A stretch of DNA of 64,000 nucleotides from an uncultured Bacilli bacterium (GCA_934162665.1 CAKPJN010000002.1:62001-126000), one strand, 5' to 3'. Positions 24,734-33,119 are shown, numbered from the stretch's first letter. The notes: generated by a model not told the origin, from the sequence alone. Numbers and translations: made by a program.

Positions 24734-24798
24734 TGCGGCTCTGGTAAGAAATACAAGAACTGTTGTGGTAAATAGTCAATAAAATAAGGGTTTGCGAG
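24734..24798 (+). repeat. secA attachment site (att5)
   Basis: Encodes CGSGKKYKNCCGK plus TAG; the tail keeps ATAAGGGTTTGCGAG. This is the last recognisable secA-end copy before prfB. Confidence 0.88.
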
Positions 24799-24847
24799 AT
24801 TTTGAAAAGTTCAAAAAAGTGCTAAAAATAGCAAAATGTTAGCAATT

Positions 24848-24923
24848 TGTTTGTAAAAATTACAAATTGTTTGTAAAAATTGGCTGAAACCCTTATAAAT
24901 AAATGGGAAAACATTTACAAACA
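24848..24923. repeat. Left arm words TGTTTGTAA of element E5
   Basis: TGTTTGTAA at 24848-24856 and 24868-24876, inverted TTACAAACA at 24915-24923. The word differs from E4's only by one base (T for C), yet both direct copies carry the change. Confidence 0.6.
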
Positions 24924-24937
24924 AATCTATAAACATT

Positions 24938-24970
24938 AAAGATAGCATTCAATTTGCTGTCTTTTTTTCT
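24938..24970 (+). terminator. Terminator hairpin before the E5 integrase
   Basis: AAAGA plus AGCA pair with TGCT plus TCTTT around a short loop, followed by a long T run and TCCGTTT, as before the E3 integrase. Confidence 0.65.
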
Positions 24971-24997
24971 CCGTTTAATAGAAAAGGAGGAAAAACA

Positions 24998-25763
24998 ATG
25001 GGAAATGTTTATGTACAAAAAAGAGGTAATGTATATCAATATCAATTTCAAATTGCCTAAGTAGAAGGAAAGAGAAAATATCAAAACAAGAGTGGATTCT
25101 TAACAAGAAATGAAGATATGAAAGCAGGTATAAAAGCATATTCGGAATATATGAATACAGGTCATGCTTTTACACCAAATGAAATATCATTGTGAGGTAA
25201 ATTTAAAATATCATACTATAGAATCATAAAAGAGTATAATTAGGATTCATGTGAAACCAAAATTAGGTCATTATAAGTTATCAACTATAACAACAGCAAC
25301 CTTACAAGAATTTATAAATAAAGTTTATCTTGATGGTAGTTATTCTAAAAATTTCTTAAAGAATATATTAAAGGTTTTAAAAACATCTTTTGGTTATGCA
25401 AATGAAACAGTTAATTTTATAAAAACAAATCCAGCTGAAAAAGTAAGACTGCCAAGATATGATATTCCGGATAGTGATCCAGCTCATATATTTACTAAAG
25501 AAGAAATTGAAAGAATACTTAATCGTTTTACAAACAATCCATGTGCTTATTATGCTTTTTTAACTGCTTATCATACTGGACTTAGAGTGTCAGAAGTTTT
25601 TGGGTTATCATGGGAAGATATTGTTTTTAATTCGCTTTCTAAAAACAATTATCCCAATAAAACAAAAGTAAGAAATGCAGTTAAAAATTTAAATGATGAA
25701 ATGGAAAGAGCATCAGAAGAATTTTCAAAACTATTTAATTATGGAAAAGAGAGGTGCGATTAA
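24998..25763 (+). pseudogene. Decayed tyrosine integrase fused to a foreign C-terminal fragment
   Basis: The start MGNVYVQKRGNVYQYQFQIA aligns with the E3 integrase, then a TAA stop occurs in frame, a second stop follows at about 25194, and the frame shifts by one before 25251. From there the core-binding domain (LQEFINKVYLDGSYSKN) and the beginning of the catalytic domain (AYHTGLRVSEVFGLSWEDI, with the first catalytic arginine) can be read. After about 25630 the sequence changes to a lysine-rich stretch ending in EEFSKLFNYGKERCD, unrelated to integrases; it is probably the tail of another gene joined by deletion. The enzyme cannot be active. Confidence 0.88.
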
Positions 25764-25765
25764 TT

Positions 25766-25879
25766 ATGATGAACTTTATATTTTTTATATTAGGTTTAAT
25801 GATTGGTGGTCTAGCAGGTATAATAACTATGTGTTGCTGTATAATTGCCAAAAAATCAGATGAACACATAGGAGATTAA
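25766..25879 (+). CDS. Small single-TM protein, DUF3789-like
   Basis: A 37-residue protein: one hydrophobic helix (FIFFILGLMIGGLAGIITM) followed by CCCIIAKKSDEH. It resembles short DUF3789 proteins often found in conjugative elements and phages of Firmicutes. A GAGGTG site lies upstream. The function is unknown. It supports the idea that the region to the right derives from a larger mobile element. Confidence 0.6.
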   Translation: MMNFIFFILGLMIGGLAGIITMCCCIIAKKSDEHIGD

Positions 25880-25930
25880 TTAAATATATGTTATAATTAT
25901 ATATAGTAGAAGTTAGGTTGGTGATCAAAC

Positions 25931-28057
25931 ATGACTAATGAACAAAAAAATCAATATGTTGAGCAATATATTGGAGAACTTGCTAAAGGAATAAATGAAC
26001 AATTTAACAAAGAACTAATAGATGAAGACAAAATCACAAGAGCAGTAACCATGATAAAAGATGGTGGCAGTAGCATAAATGAATATGAAGAATATACATC
26101 TTATGTAAAGCAAACAGCAAAACAATTAGCTCAAAAAGTTATAGATGATTATTTAGAATTACAAAGACAATTAGAAGAAATGATGAGAAGACATCAACAA
26201 GAACAGCTTGATGAACTTGCAACATTAAATGTAGATGTAGATACAAATGGTATATATTTAAGTCAACAACAAATTGATTTATTAATGATAACTGATATAA
26301 GTTCTAAAGAAGAAATGAAAAACTATATTGAAAATATATGTGGTCAATTTCCTAATATGAAAATTAAAGATGTTATTGCAAACTTTAATTCCATAACATC
26401 ACAAGAACAATTAGAACAAGCAAAACAAGAATTATATCAAAAATATCAAGATGGATTAATCAGTTATTTAGATAATGCCCAAATGAGTGATGTAGAAAAA
26501 GCAAAAGTAAAATTAGAAAGACTTGGAATTAATGGACAAGAATTAGATTATTGTTTAGCACTAGTATCACAAAATAAAATTAATGAAACATTTAATTATT
26601 TAGGTCAAAAATATGGTAATGATTTTATTACAAAATTTAATAGAACTATGAATGATGATTTTGAAAATATTAAAGGTGTTTCATATGAAGAAATGAAAAG
26701 TTTATCAGAACTTATAAAAAGAGATTCTTCTATTGATACAATTATAATAGCGACAGGAAAATTTGATAATTCAGTATATTCTACTTTAAATGGAAAAACA
26801 TTTGATCCTTATTTAACTAGTAAAGCATTACAATTTTGCTATGCGAATGGAAAACATATGAGATATCATGCCCTATTCGATCAATCTCATGTTGAAAATT
26901 TATTAAAGCAAGGAAAAGGAATACAAGATCATGATCAAATACTTGCTGAAATGAAAGCATATGTAAAAATGTCTATGGAATATATTCAAAAAAATAATAG
27001 ACAATTACCAGATGGAAGTATGCTTATAAATGAAGTTGAAATATTTAATGAATTAGTAGAAAAAAATAAAAAAGATAAAGATTCAACTTATGAAATGGTA
27101 TGGGAAAAGAATTTTGGAATTACTACTGAAGAAATAGTATCGTGTTTTGCAGAAATACAAAAACCAAATGGTGTTGAATTTATGTATAACGAGACAACAT
27201 TGACTGAAAGTAAAAATAAAAGAGATAAAGTTGAACAAGTTTTATATAAAATTGAACAAGCAAATCCAAACTTAATTGATAGATTTGGAGATCAAATGCA
27301 TTTATCTGATGAAGATGTAATGACACAACAAGGTAGAAAGAATTTAACTGAAACAGCTCAAATGATTAAAAGAATTCAAGATGGTAAAATAATCGTTAAA
27401 GGAGAAGAAAAAACAATTAAACCTAAAAAAACTGAATGCACTGAACATGATTTTCACTTTACTAGAGACTTTTTAAAAAAATCATCATTAATTGATAATG
27501 TTGATTTATGGAAAGTTAAAAGAAGTATGCAAGATGAAATAAGTAAAACTTATCAACAAAATGGTGTAAAATTTGAAAGAACTACATATTGGTCTTTATT
27601 TGGAAAGAATGATCATAATATAGCAAGGGCAAACATTAAAATACAAAAAGAAAATAAAGAACAAGGAAAAAATCAACCACTTATTGATACAATGTCAGCA
27701 GGTATGATAAGAGATGGACAAACATTTAGTAATGTTAAATCATTAAATGGAAATAAGAAAAAGAATCAAGTTGTTGAGCAATCACAAAATAACAATGAGA
27801 GAAAACCTTTAAAATGGAATTCTCCACAAGAAAAGACAAAATATGAATTAAAAAAACAAAAAAATTTAATAACAACTATTGCAAATCAACAACAATATCA
27901 AAACAGTAATCAATTATCCAATAATAAGGCAAAGGTCTTAACAAAAACAAATTCAAATAATAAATCATCAGCATTTGCAAATGTTTTAACACTAACTTTA
28001 ATTACAGGATTTGTAGCAGGAATATTATCAATGATTGTTTATTTAATGATTAAGTAA
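25931..28057 (+). CDS. Cytosolic, C-terminally membrane-anchored protein with a GH10-like catalytic domain
   Basis: A 708-residue protein without signal peptide. Residues 1-100 are helical and probably coiled coil. Residues about 190-565 follow the order of motifs in GH10 glycosidases: GKHMRYHALFDQ (308-318; compare GH10 GHTLVWHSQ), INEVEIFNELV with N373-E374 (compare WDVVNEA, acid/base Glu), VEFMYNETTL (415-424; compare LFYNDYN), IDRFGDQMHL (449-458; compare IDGIGMQSH), TECTEHDF with E505 (compare ITELD, nucleophile) and TTYWSLFGKNDH (551-562; compare TFWGLTD). Both catalytic glutamates are therefore kept. The C-terminus (about 682-706) is a single membrane helix, so the catalytic part faces the cytoplasm or is exported by an unusual route. 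The fold call is mine from motif order, not from a search. It leads a cluster of co-directional genes. Confidence 0.6.
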   Translation: MTNEQKNQYVEQYIGELAKGINEQFNKELIDEDKITRAVTMIKDGGSSINEYEEYTSYVKQTAKQLAQKVIDDYLELQRQLEEMMRRHQQEQLDELATLNVDVDTNGIYLSQQQIDLLMITDISSKEEMKNYIENICGQFPNMKIKDVIANFNSITSQEQLEQAKQELYQKYQDGLISYLDNAQMSDVEKAKVKLERLGINGQELDYCLALVSQNKINETFNYLGQKYGNDFITKFNRTMNDDFENIKGVSYEEMKSLSELIKRDSSIDTIIIATGKFDNSVYSTLNGKTFDPYLTSKALQFCYANGKHMRYHALFDQSHVENLLKQGKGIQDHDQILAEMKAYVKMSMEYIQKNNRQLPDGSMLINEVEIFNELVEKNKKDKDSTYEMVWEKNFGITTEEIVSCFAEIQKPNGVEFMYNETTLTESKNKRDKVEQVLYKIEQANPNLIDRFGDQMHLSDEDVMTQQGRKNLTETAQMIKRIQDGKIIVKGEEKTIKPKKTECTEHDFHFTRDFLKKSSLIDNVDLWKVKRSMQDEISKTYQQNGVKFERTTYWSLFGKNDHNIARANIKIQKENKEQGKNQPLIDTMSAGMIRDGQTFSNVKSLNGNKKKNQVVEQSQNNNERKPLKWNSPQEKTKYELKKQKNLITTIANQQQYQNSNQLSNNKAKVLTKTNSNNKSSAFANVLTLTLITGFVAGILSMIVYLMIK

Positions 28058-28070
28058 TGGAGGTAAGGTT

Positions 28071-28820
28071 ATGAATATAGAACAATTACAAAGCGAAATG
28101 AAAGTTATTAGTGAAAATGCAAATTTAACTAATGAAGAAAAAATGGCAAGAATTAAAATTTACCAGACATATATTGAAGCATCAATACAAAACACTAAAT
28201 ATAATGAATTAATGTTAGATTATATAGGAAAAGCAAATGATTTTGTTGAAGTAACACAAGGTGCTTATCAAGTAGAAGAAACACTTGATGACAATAAGCT
28301 AGGATTTAAAGGTCATATATTAGATTCTGATTTAGTAAGAGAACTAGAATCACGAGGTATTACTGATTACACTATTGATGAATTAAGCCAACTTGCTAGT
28401 GAATATTCAGTAAACTTTAGTAAAGATATATCAGATATTAATATGGCAATAGATTTATACAAAAAAACTGCTGAATTAGAAGATATTGAAAAACATCAAA
28501 TGGAAACTATATCAAGAAATTTAGGAGATATATTAGGAAAAGATATTGTTTCTAATACTACTGAAAAAGGAATTATTCAATTAAATGATAAAACACCTGA
28601 ACAATTACAATCAGACTATCATAAAGCATTACAAAAAATTGATGAGTTATATGTTAATGAGGGAGTTCTAGATTTAAAAACTAAACATGCTACAACTCAA
28701 ATGTTAAATGAATTATTTAGTTATTACACAAATGGAAACAAAAAAGTTCCTATGCAAGTTGTTGAACAAATGAAAATGCAAAATCAACAAGCATATGAAG
28801 AAAATGGAAAAACATTATAA
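28071..28820 (+). CDS. Hypothetical helical protein beside the GH10-like gene
   Basis: A 249-residue, mostly helical, acidic protein I do not recognise. It has no membrane segment or signal. A central region (FKGHILDSDLVRELESRGITDYTIDEL) may be a small domain; the rest is coiled-coil-like. It starts 13 bases after the GH10-like stop codon with a GGAGGTAAGG site and is almost certainly co-transcribed and perhaps a partner of that protein. Confidence 0.65.
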   Translation: MNIEQLQSEMKVISENANLTNEEKMARIKIYQTYIEASIQNTKYNELMLDYIGKANDFVEVTQGAYQVEETLDDNKLGFKGHILDSDLVRELESRGITDYTIDELSQLASEYSVNFSKDISDINMAIDLYKKTAELEDIEKHQMETISRNLGDILGKDIVSNTTEKGIIQLNDKTPEQLQSDYHKALQKIDELYVNEGVLDLKTKHATTQMLNELFSYYTNGNKKVPMQVVEQMKMQNQQAYEENGKTL

Positions 28821-28831
28821 TTGGTGATTTT

Positions 28832-29584
28832 ATGACATATAATGAAAATTTTGAAAAAATAAGATTAAATTTAGAAAATAATCTACAACAAAAAACAGAA
28901 AAATTAAAAGAAACTAAAGAATTATTATTACAAGCTAAAGATAACAACGATACTAGAAAAATGGAATTTTATACAAATAGAATCAATTCAATATTGCAAA
29001 CAATAAATAATTTTAGATCAATTTTATCTTGTATGAGACCTCATAATGAAGAAGATTTACAAGAACGAGAAAATATTAGAAATAATTATGCAAAAATGGT
29101 TAATGAAGTGATTCCAGATAGTGAACCTGTTGTATTTCATGGGAATAATAATATAGAAGTTGTTGAGCAAATAATCAAATCAGGTGGTTTACTTACCCCA
29201 GAACAAAGAGGTATTGATTTTAAATCATTTGCCACACAAATTGATGTAACATCTAAAACTAATATAAGAGTTAGTCTAGAATTTGCTGATAGTAGTATAA
29301 ATTCATTTATGCCTTATGGAGCATTATTTGTTTTTCTTCCAAAGGAAAATGAATATGAAAATGTTTTAAATACAGGAGAAAGTTCTGAAGTTTTTGGTGG
29401 AGTTGATGGAATAAATTTCAAAACTGAATCAGATAGATTTATAGGAATAATAACTACTGAAGAAAATTTAGGACGATTAAAAAAATGCTGTGATGAAAAT
29501 GGTGTTGATTCAAATAAAATATTTAGTCATGAGCAATTTATTGAATTTTGTAAAAGTAAATTTATGTCAGATGCAAAAAAATAG
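28832..29584 (+). CDS. Unknown protein, coiled coil plus possible ADP-ribosyltransferase-like domain
   Basis: A 250-residue protein. Residues 1-80 are charged and helical (coiled coil). From about residue 98, PVVFHGNNNIEVVEQIIKSGGLLTPEQ resembles the start of ADP-ribosyltransferase folds such as KptA-like enzymes, with F-H-G, a helix and a glycine turn. It continues with strands NIRVSLEFAD and YGALFVFLP and ends with RFIGIITTEENLGRLKK. The parallel with the protein at 22811 is in arrangement, not in clear sequence identity. It starts 12 bases after the preceding gene with GGTGAT. Function unproven; a toxin-like or modifying enzyme is possible. Confidence 0.5.
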   Translation: MTYNENFEKIRLNLENNLQQKTEKLKETKELLLQAKDNNDTRKMEFYTNRINSILQTINNFRSILSCMRPHNEEDLQERENIRNNYAKMVNEVIPDSEPVVFHGNNNIEVVEQIIKSGGLLTPEQRGIDFKSFATQIDVTSKTNIRVSLEFADSSINSFMPYGALFVFLPKENEYENVLNTGESSEVFGGVDGINFKTESDRFIGIITTEENLGRLKKCCDENGVDSNKIFSHEQFIEFCKSKFMSDAKK

Positions 29585-29689
29585 GTAATAAAATAAAAAA
29601 ATATATTATTCAGACTCTAAATTGTATTTTAGATTACTATATGTATGGATATAGAAAGTTTTTATTAGAAAATTAAATTAGGAAGCAAA

Positions 29690-30040
29690 ATGAGTAAGTA
29701 TGTAAGAGTAATGGATGGATTAAAATCCAATGCTAGTGGTGAAGAATTTAGATTAGATGAAGTAATTACATCTAAGATATGGAAGCCAAAGGAAATTGAA
29801 GCAGATAAAATGGGAGGATTTAATTTTTCTACTGAAGATAAAATATTAAGATATATTTTTAGAGGAGATACAATTTATGATGTAATTATTCCAGATAATT
29901 GTGATAAAACTTTAGCTGAGATGTCTGATGAAGAAAGAAGAAATAGAAATGATGGTCATACATCTGCAACTGAGTTATTTGCTGAATGGTACAAAAATAC
30001 TTATTTAAAACAATGTGTAAAAAAATTATCGTTATCATAA
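29690..30040 (+). CDS. Hypothetical small acidic protein
   Basis: A 116-residue soluble protein that I do not recognise. It begins MSKYVRVMDGLKSNASGEEF and contains GGFNFSTEDKILRYIFRGDTIYDV followed by IIPDNCDKTL, a pattern suggesting one compact domain of mixed strands and helices. It ends soon after a helix rich in aromatic residues and may be a shortened version of a longer protein. An AGGAAG site precedes the ATG. The 105 bases upstream hold no clear terminator. Confidence 0.55.
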   Translation: MSKYVRVMDGLKSNASGEEFRLDEVITSKIWKPKEIEADKMGGFNFSTEDKILRYIFRGDTIYDVIIPDNCDKTLAEMSDEERRNRNDGHTSATELFAEWYKNTYLKQCVKKLSLS

Positions 30041-30187
30041 TGATAGTGATAATAAATTTATAATATTAACATTTATAAAAACGTGATATAATAATTATGT
30101 AATATTTAGAAAGGTAATTTTTTTTCTAAAGTCTTTTAAGAAAAGAGGTAATTTGCCTCACTTATTTCACATAAAAAGGAGAAACAA

Positions 30188-30793
30188 ATGAGTAATGAAG
30201 AAATATTAGAAAGAGTAAGAAATCTAACTGTTCAAGAACAAAAAAATATTTCACATGAAGAATTAATAAAAATAATAGAACCATTATCTGCAGATGAAAT
30301 TATGGAATTAAGTAATATCATTGGATATCCAGTATTTACAAGATTATGTATGGGAGTTCTTAAACATAGATTTGTATTATTACAAGATGGAGCTGCCGCT
30401 ATTATTGTAAATGATAAAGGAGAAATATTACTCCAATCACGTGCTGATAGAGATAAATGGGGCCTACCAGGTGGATGTCAAGAATTAGGTGAGAGATTTC
30501 AGGATACTGTTATTAGAGAAATAAAAGAAGAAACAAACCTTGATGTTAATGAAAATGATCTAGAATTAATCGATATAGTATCTGGTTCATCTAGAAGAAA
30601 TGATTATCCAAATGGAGATGTAGTAATAAATAATACAGCATTATACTGTGTTAGAAATTATTCTGGAGAATTAAAATGGGATAGTGAATCTAAAAATATG
30701 AAATTCTTTGACTTAGAACACTTACCAGAAAATCAAAATGATCCAGATTTAATTGAAATATATGTTAACAAATTGAATCATAAAAAAAGATAA
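30188..30793 (+). CDS. Nudix hydrolase
   Basis: A 201-residue protein with an N-terminal helical region of about 75 residues and a C-terminal Nudix domain. The Nudix box is GGCQELGERFQDTVIREIKEETNLDV, which fits G-x5-E-x7-REUxEExGU with alanine/glycine variation at the last position, so metal binding should be intact. The first strand AAAIIVNDKGEILLQSRADRDKWGLPGG is typical of MutT-like or sugar-nucleotide hydrolases. Substrate cannot be assigned. It has its own promoter (TATAAT at about 30087) and an AAGGAG site. It may be host DNA at the right edge of the island or cargo. Confidence 0.88.
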   Translation: MSNEEILERVRNLTVQEQKNISHEELIKIIEPLSADEIMELSNIIGYPVFTRLCMGVLKHRFVLLQDGAAAIIVNDKGEILLQSRADRDKWGLPGGCQELGERFQDTVIREIKEETNLDVNENDLELIDIVSGSSRRNDYPNGDVVINNTALYCVRNYSGELKWDSESKNMKFFDLEHLPENQNDPDLIEIYVNKLNHKKR

Positions 30794-30969
30794 TAATAAG
30801 CATTTTAGTTATAAATAAAGGAATGTTAATAGTTAAAAATATGTTGACATTTCTTTTTTATTTAAATAATCATAAAAAATCATAAGCAAGAAATAAGTAA
30901 GATCTAAGTAAGATATATTGATAACTATTGTAAAAAAGATTAAACTTAATTACTAAATTAAAATCACAT

Positions 30970-31064
30970 AAAAAAGGCGCTTAAAATTTAAGCGCCAAAT
31001 CTATTTACAGAGGATCTCCACATTATATAGTGAACCTTCCTCAATAATATAATATGTAAACAAA
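30970..31064 (-). ncRNA. Putative small structured RNA upstream of prfB (antisense orientation)
   Basis: On the minus strand a stem GAGGA (31042-31038) / TCCTC (31014-31010) encloses an inner UUCAC / GUGGA hairpin and is followed, after an AT-rich stretch, by a perfect GGCGCTTAAA / TTTAAGCGCC stem (30976-30996) and six T on that strand: a textbook terminator. No open reading frame or known RNA family is recognised. The 350-base gap between the Nudix gene and prfB otherwise holds only the prfB promoter. The 5-prime end is estimated. Confidence 0.45.
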
Positions 31065-31084
31065 TAAAAAATATACACAAATAA

Positions 31085-31113
31085 TTGTTAAAAAATAGAA
31101 ATTTAGTTATAAT
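31085..31113 (+). promoter_or_regulatory. Sigma-A-type promoter of prfB
   Basis: TTGTTA at 31085-31090 and TATAAT at 31108-31113 with 17 bases between. prfB now has its own promoter although secA, its usual operon partner, is 18 kb away. Confidence 0.8.
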
Positions 31114-31142
31114 AATAATGTAAAGTAAGGAGATTTGGTAAC

Positions 31143-32235
31143 ATGGATATAAATGAAATAAAGAGAACTCTTGAACAGGCTTTCGTAAAAATTAATGATT
31201 TATGGAGGTCACTTTGACATCGATTCCAAAAAGCTAGAATTAACAAAATTACAAGATAAAATGGCTCTGCCAAATTTTTGGAATAATAAAGAAGAATCAG
31301 ATGATGTTTTAAAAAAAGTAAGCGAACTAAAAAGTATAGTAGAAGACATCGATAATTTAAAAAATAAAATAGTAGAAAATTTAGGTTTACTAGATTTATT
31401 AACAGAAGATGATAATGATTTGAAAAAATCTATAGAATCAGAATTAGTAACTATCAATAAAGAAATAGAATCTTTAAGTAATTTTCTTTTATTAAGTGGT
31501 CCTTATGATAAAAATGATTGTATTCTAGAAATTCATTCTGGAGCTGGAGGAACAGAAGCATGCGACTGGGCTATGATGCTTTATAGAATGTACACAAGAT
31601 GGTGTGAAAAGAAAAATTATAAAATAGAAATATTAGATTATCAAGAAGGTGAAGAAGCTGGTATCAAAAGTGCCTCAATAAAAGTAAAAGGTTCATATGC
31701 CTACGGTTATCTAAAAAATGAAAAGGGAGTTCATAGATTAGTAAGACTATCTCCATTTGACTCTAATAATAGACGTCATACATCCTTTGCCTCAGTAGAA
31801 GCAACACCAGAAATAGAAAAAGATATCAATATAGATATAGATGAAAAAGACTTGAAAATAGACGTTTATCGCTCAAGTGGATGTGGAGGTCAAGGGGTAA
31901 ATACAACAGATTCCGCTGTACGAATTACCCACCTACCTACTAAGATAGTAGTAACATGTCAAAATGAAAGAAGCCAAATTCAAAATAAAGAACAAGCACT
32001 AAAAGTTTTAAAAAGCAAATTACTTTTAAAGAAAATAGAAGAACAAGAGCAACAACTAAATAATATAAAAGGTACTCAACAAAATATAGAGTTTGGTAAT
32101 CAAATAAGAAGTTATGTAATGCATCCTTATTCTATGGTAAAAGATCATAGAACTAATACTGAAACAAGTAATGTCCTAAAAGTTTTAGATGGTGATATAG
32201 ATTCATTTATAGAAAGTAATTTAAAAAGGAGGTAA
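31143..32235 (+). CDS. prfB: Peptide chain release factor 2, with programmed +1 frameshift
   Basis: Recognises UAA and UGA stops and triggers peptide release. Translation starts at 31143 (MDINEIKRTLEQAF) after AAGGAG and reaches an in-frame TGA at 31215. The site CTT TGA C (31212-31218), with GGAGG at 31204-31208 three bases upstream, is the classical RF2 autoregulatory slip; reading continues one base later as GAC to give about 363 residues. The product has the anticodon-like SPF motif (RLSPFDS) and the catalytic GGQ (SGCGGQGVN). Low RF2 favours slipping, so the gene controls itself. It overlaps the ribosome site of the next gene. Confidence 0.96.
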
Positions 32236-32236
32236 C

Positions 32237-33118
32237 ATGAAAATTTTCTCTCGCAAAAAAGATTTCAAAATACTAGAACAAATAAATAAAAAGTCAAATA
32301 TCAAAAGATATATAGAATTTATAATTGGTTGTTTTATAGTAGCTACTGCTTTTAATTTGTTTTTTGCTCCTAATAATTTAGTACCAGGTGGAGTTAGCGG
32401 AGTAGCCATTATTCTAAATGCTTTATTTGGTTTTAATAATTCTATTGTAATCTTTATAGCTAATATCTTTCTTTTAATAGCTAGTTATTTTTTATTAGAT
32501 AAAGAAAAAACTAAGTCTTCTATTTTAGGATCATTTCTTTTTCCTTTTTTCGTAAATATAACAAGTAATTTAGTAAAATACATAGATATAGATAATTCTC
32601 AAATATTGTTAACAGCAGTATTTGGTGGTGTATTAAATGGTTTTGGTGCTGGTATGATATTTAAGGCTGGTTTTACAACTGGAGGAACAGATATCATAAA
32701 TCAAATTTTATCAAAATATTTAAAAATTAGTATTGGAAAAAGTATGTTATTATGTGATGGGTTAATAGTTCTATCATCATCATTTGTATTTGGACCAACA
32801 AAAATGATGTATGCAATTATAATATTATACCTTATAAGCCTAATGTCAGATAAAGTAATATTAGGAGTATCAGATAGTAAAGCCTTCTATATAATTACTG
32901 ACGAAGATGAAAAAGTTAAACAATATATTCTGAAATATTTAAACCATGGTGTTACTGTCTTTAATGCTAGAGGTGGTTTTGCTAAAGAAAAACAAACTGT
33001 TCTTATGTGCGTATTACCAACAAAAGATTACTATAGATTAAAAGAAGGTTTACGTGAAATAGATAAGAATGCTTTCTTTGTAGTAACAGACGCATATGAA
33101 GTATTTGGAGGTGAATAA
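32237..33118 (+). CDS. YitT family membrane protein, copy 1
   Basis: A 293-residue membrane protein of the YitT (DUF161) family: five or six N-terminal helices from residue 25, with FAPNNLVPGGVSGVAII and FKAGFTTGGTDIINQIL, and a C-terminal soluble DUF2179 domain (about residues 210-293, with AFYIITDEDEKV and VTDAYEVFGGE). The molecular function is not established. It starts one base after the prfB stop and lies directly before a second copy with the same layout, so the pair arose by duplication. Confidence 0.85.
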   Translation: MKIFSRKKDFKILEQINKKSNIKRYIEFIIGCFIVATAFNLFFAPNNLVPGGVSGVAIILNALFGFNNSIVIFIANIFLLIASYFLLDKEKTKSSILGSFLFPFFVNITSNLVKYIDIDNSQILLTAVFGGVLNGFGAGMIFKAGFTTGGTDIINQILSKYLKISIGKSMLLCDGLIVLSSSFVFGPTKMMYAIIILYLISLMSDKVILGVSDSKAFYIITDEDEKVKQYILKYLNHGVTVFNARGGFAKEKQTVLMCVLPTKDYYRLKEGLREIDKNAFFVVTDAYEVFGGE

Positions 33119-33119
33119 A

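Larger units (their letters stand above)
22574..24775 (+). mobile_element. Cargo element E4 between att4 and att5 (ART-like protein and DinD)
   Basis: Bounded by secA-end copies at 22532 and 24734. TGTTTGCAA words lie near both ends. Contains two genes and no integrase. The right end has the conserved block with an exact palindrome at 24654-24668. Confidence 0.72.
24776..30100 (+). mobile_element. Remnant element E5 right of att5 (integrase relic, GH10-like gene cluster)
   Basis: Begins at att5 with TGTTTGTAA arm words, a terminator hairpin and a broken integrase, then a DUF3789-like gene and a row of genes without host-like neighbours. No secA-end copy closes it on the right, so its right end has been lost, or the genes up to 30 kb include host DNA. 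The right boundary given is approximate. Confidence 0.5.

Noticed and set aside
13881..24775. secA-end copies as separate SEC-C-domain genes
   Set aside because: None has a start codon with ribosome site in frame, and upstream sequence is AT-rich non-coding; they are only the last 13 codons and stop of secA.
12925..24923. Short repeats as a CRISPR array
   Set aside because: Copies are 7-9 bases, irregularly spaced, change from element to element, and no cas gene is present.
25931..28057. Secreted xylanase for plant fibre digestion
   Set aside because: No signal peptide, a C-terminal membrane helix and a coiled-coil head argue against a secreted enzyme, although the GH10-like motif order stands.
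25931..29584. Prophage structural module
   Set aside because: No capsid, portal, terminase, tail or lysis gene could be recognised; only the DUF3789-like gene hints at a conjugative or phage origin.
30970..31064. preQ1 riboswitch or signal recognition particle RNA
   Set aside because: The conserved cores of these RNAs are absent, and the orientation is away from any gene they would control.
12873..31142. tRNA gene as the integration target
   Set aside because: I found no tRNA-like cloverleaf sequence in the island; the repeated host segment is the secA end.
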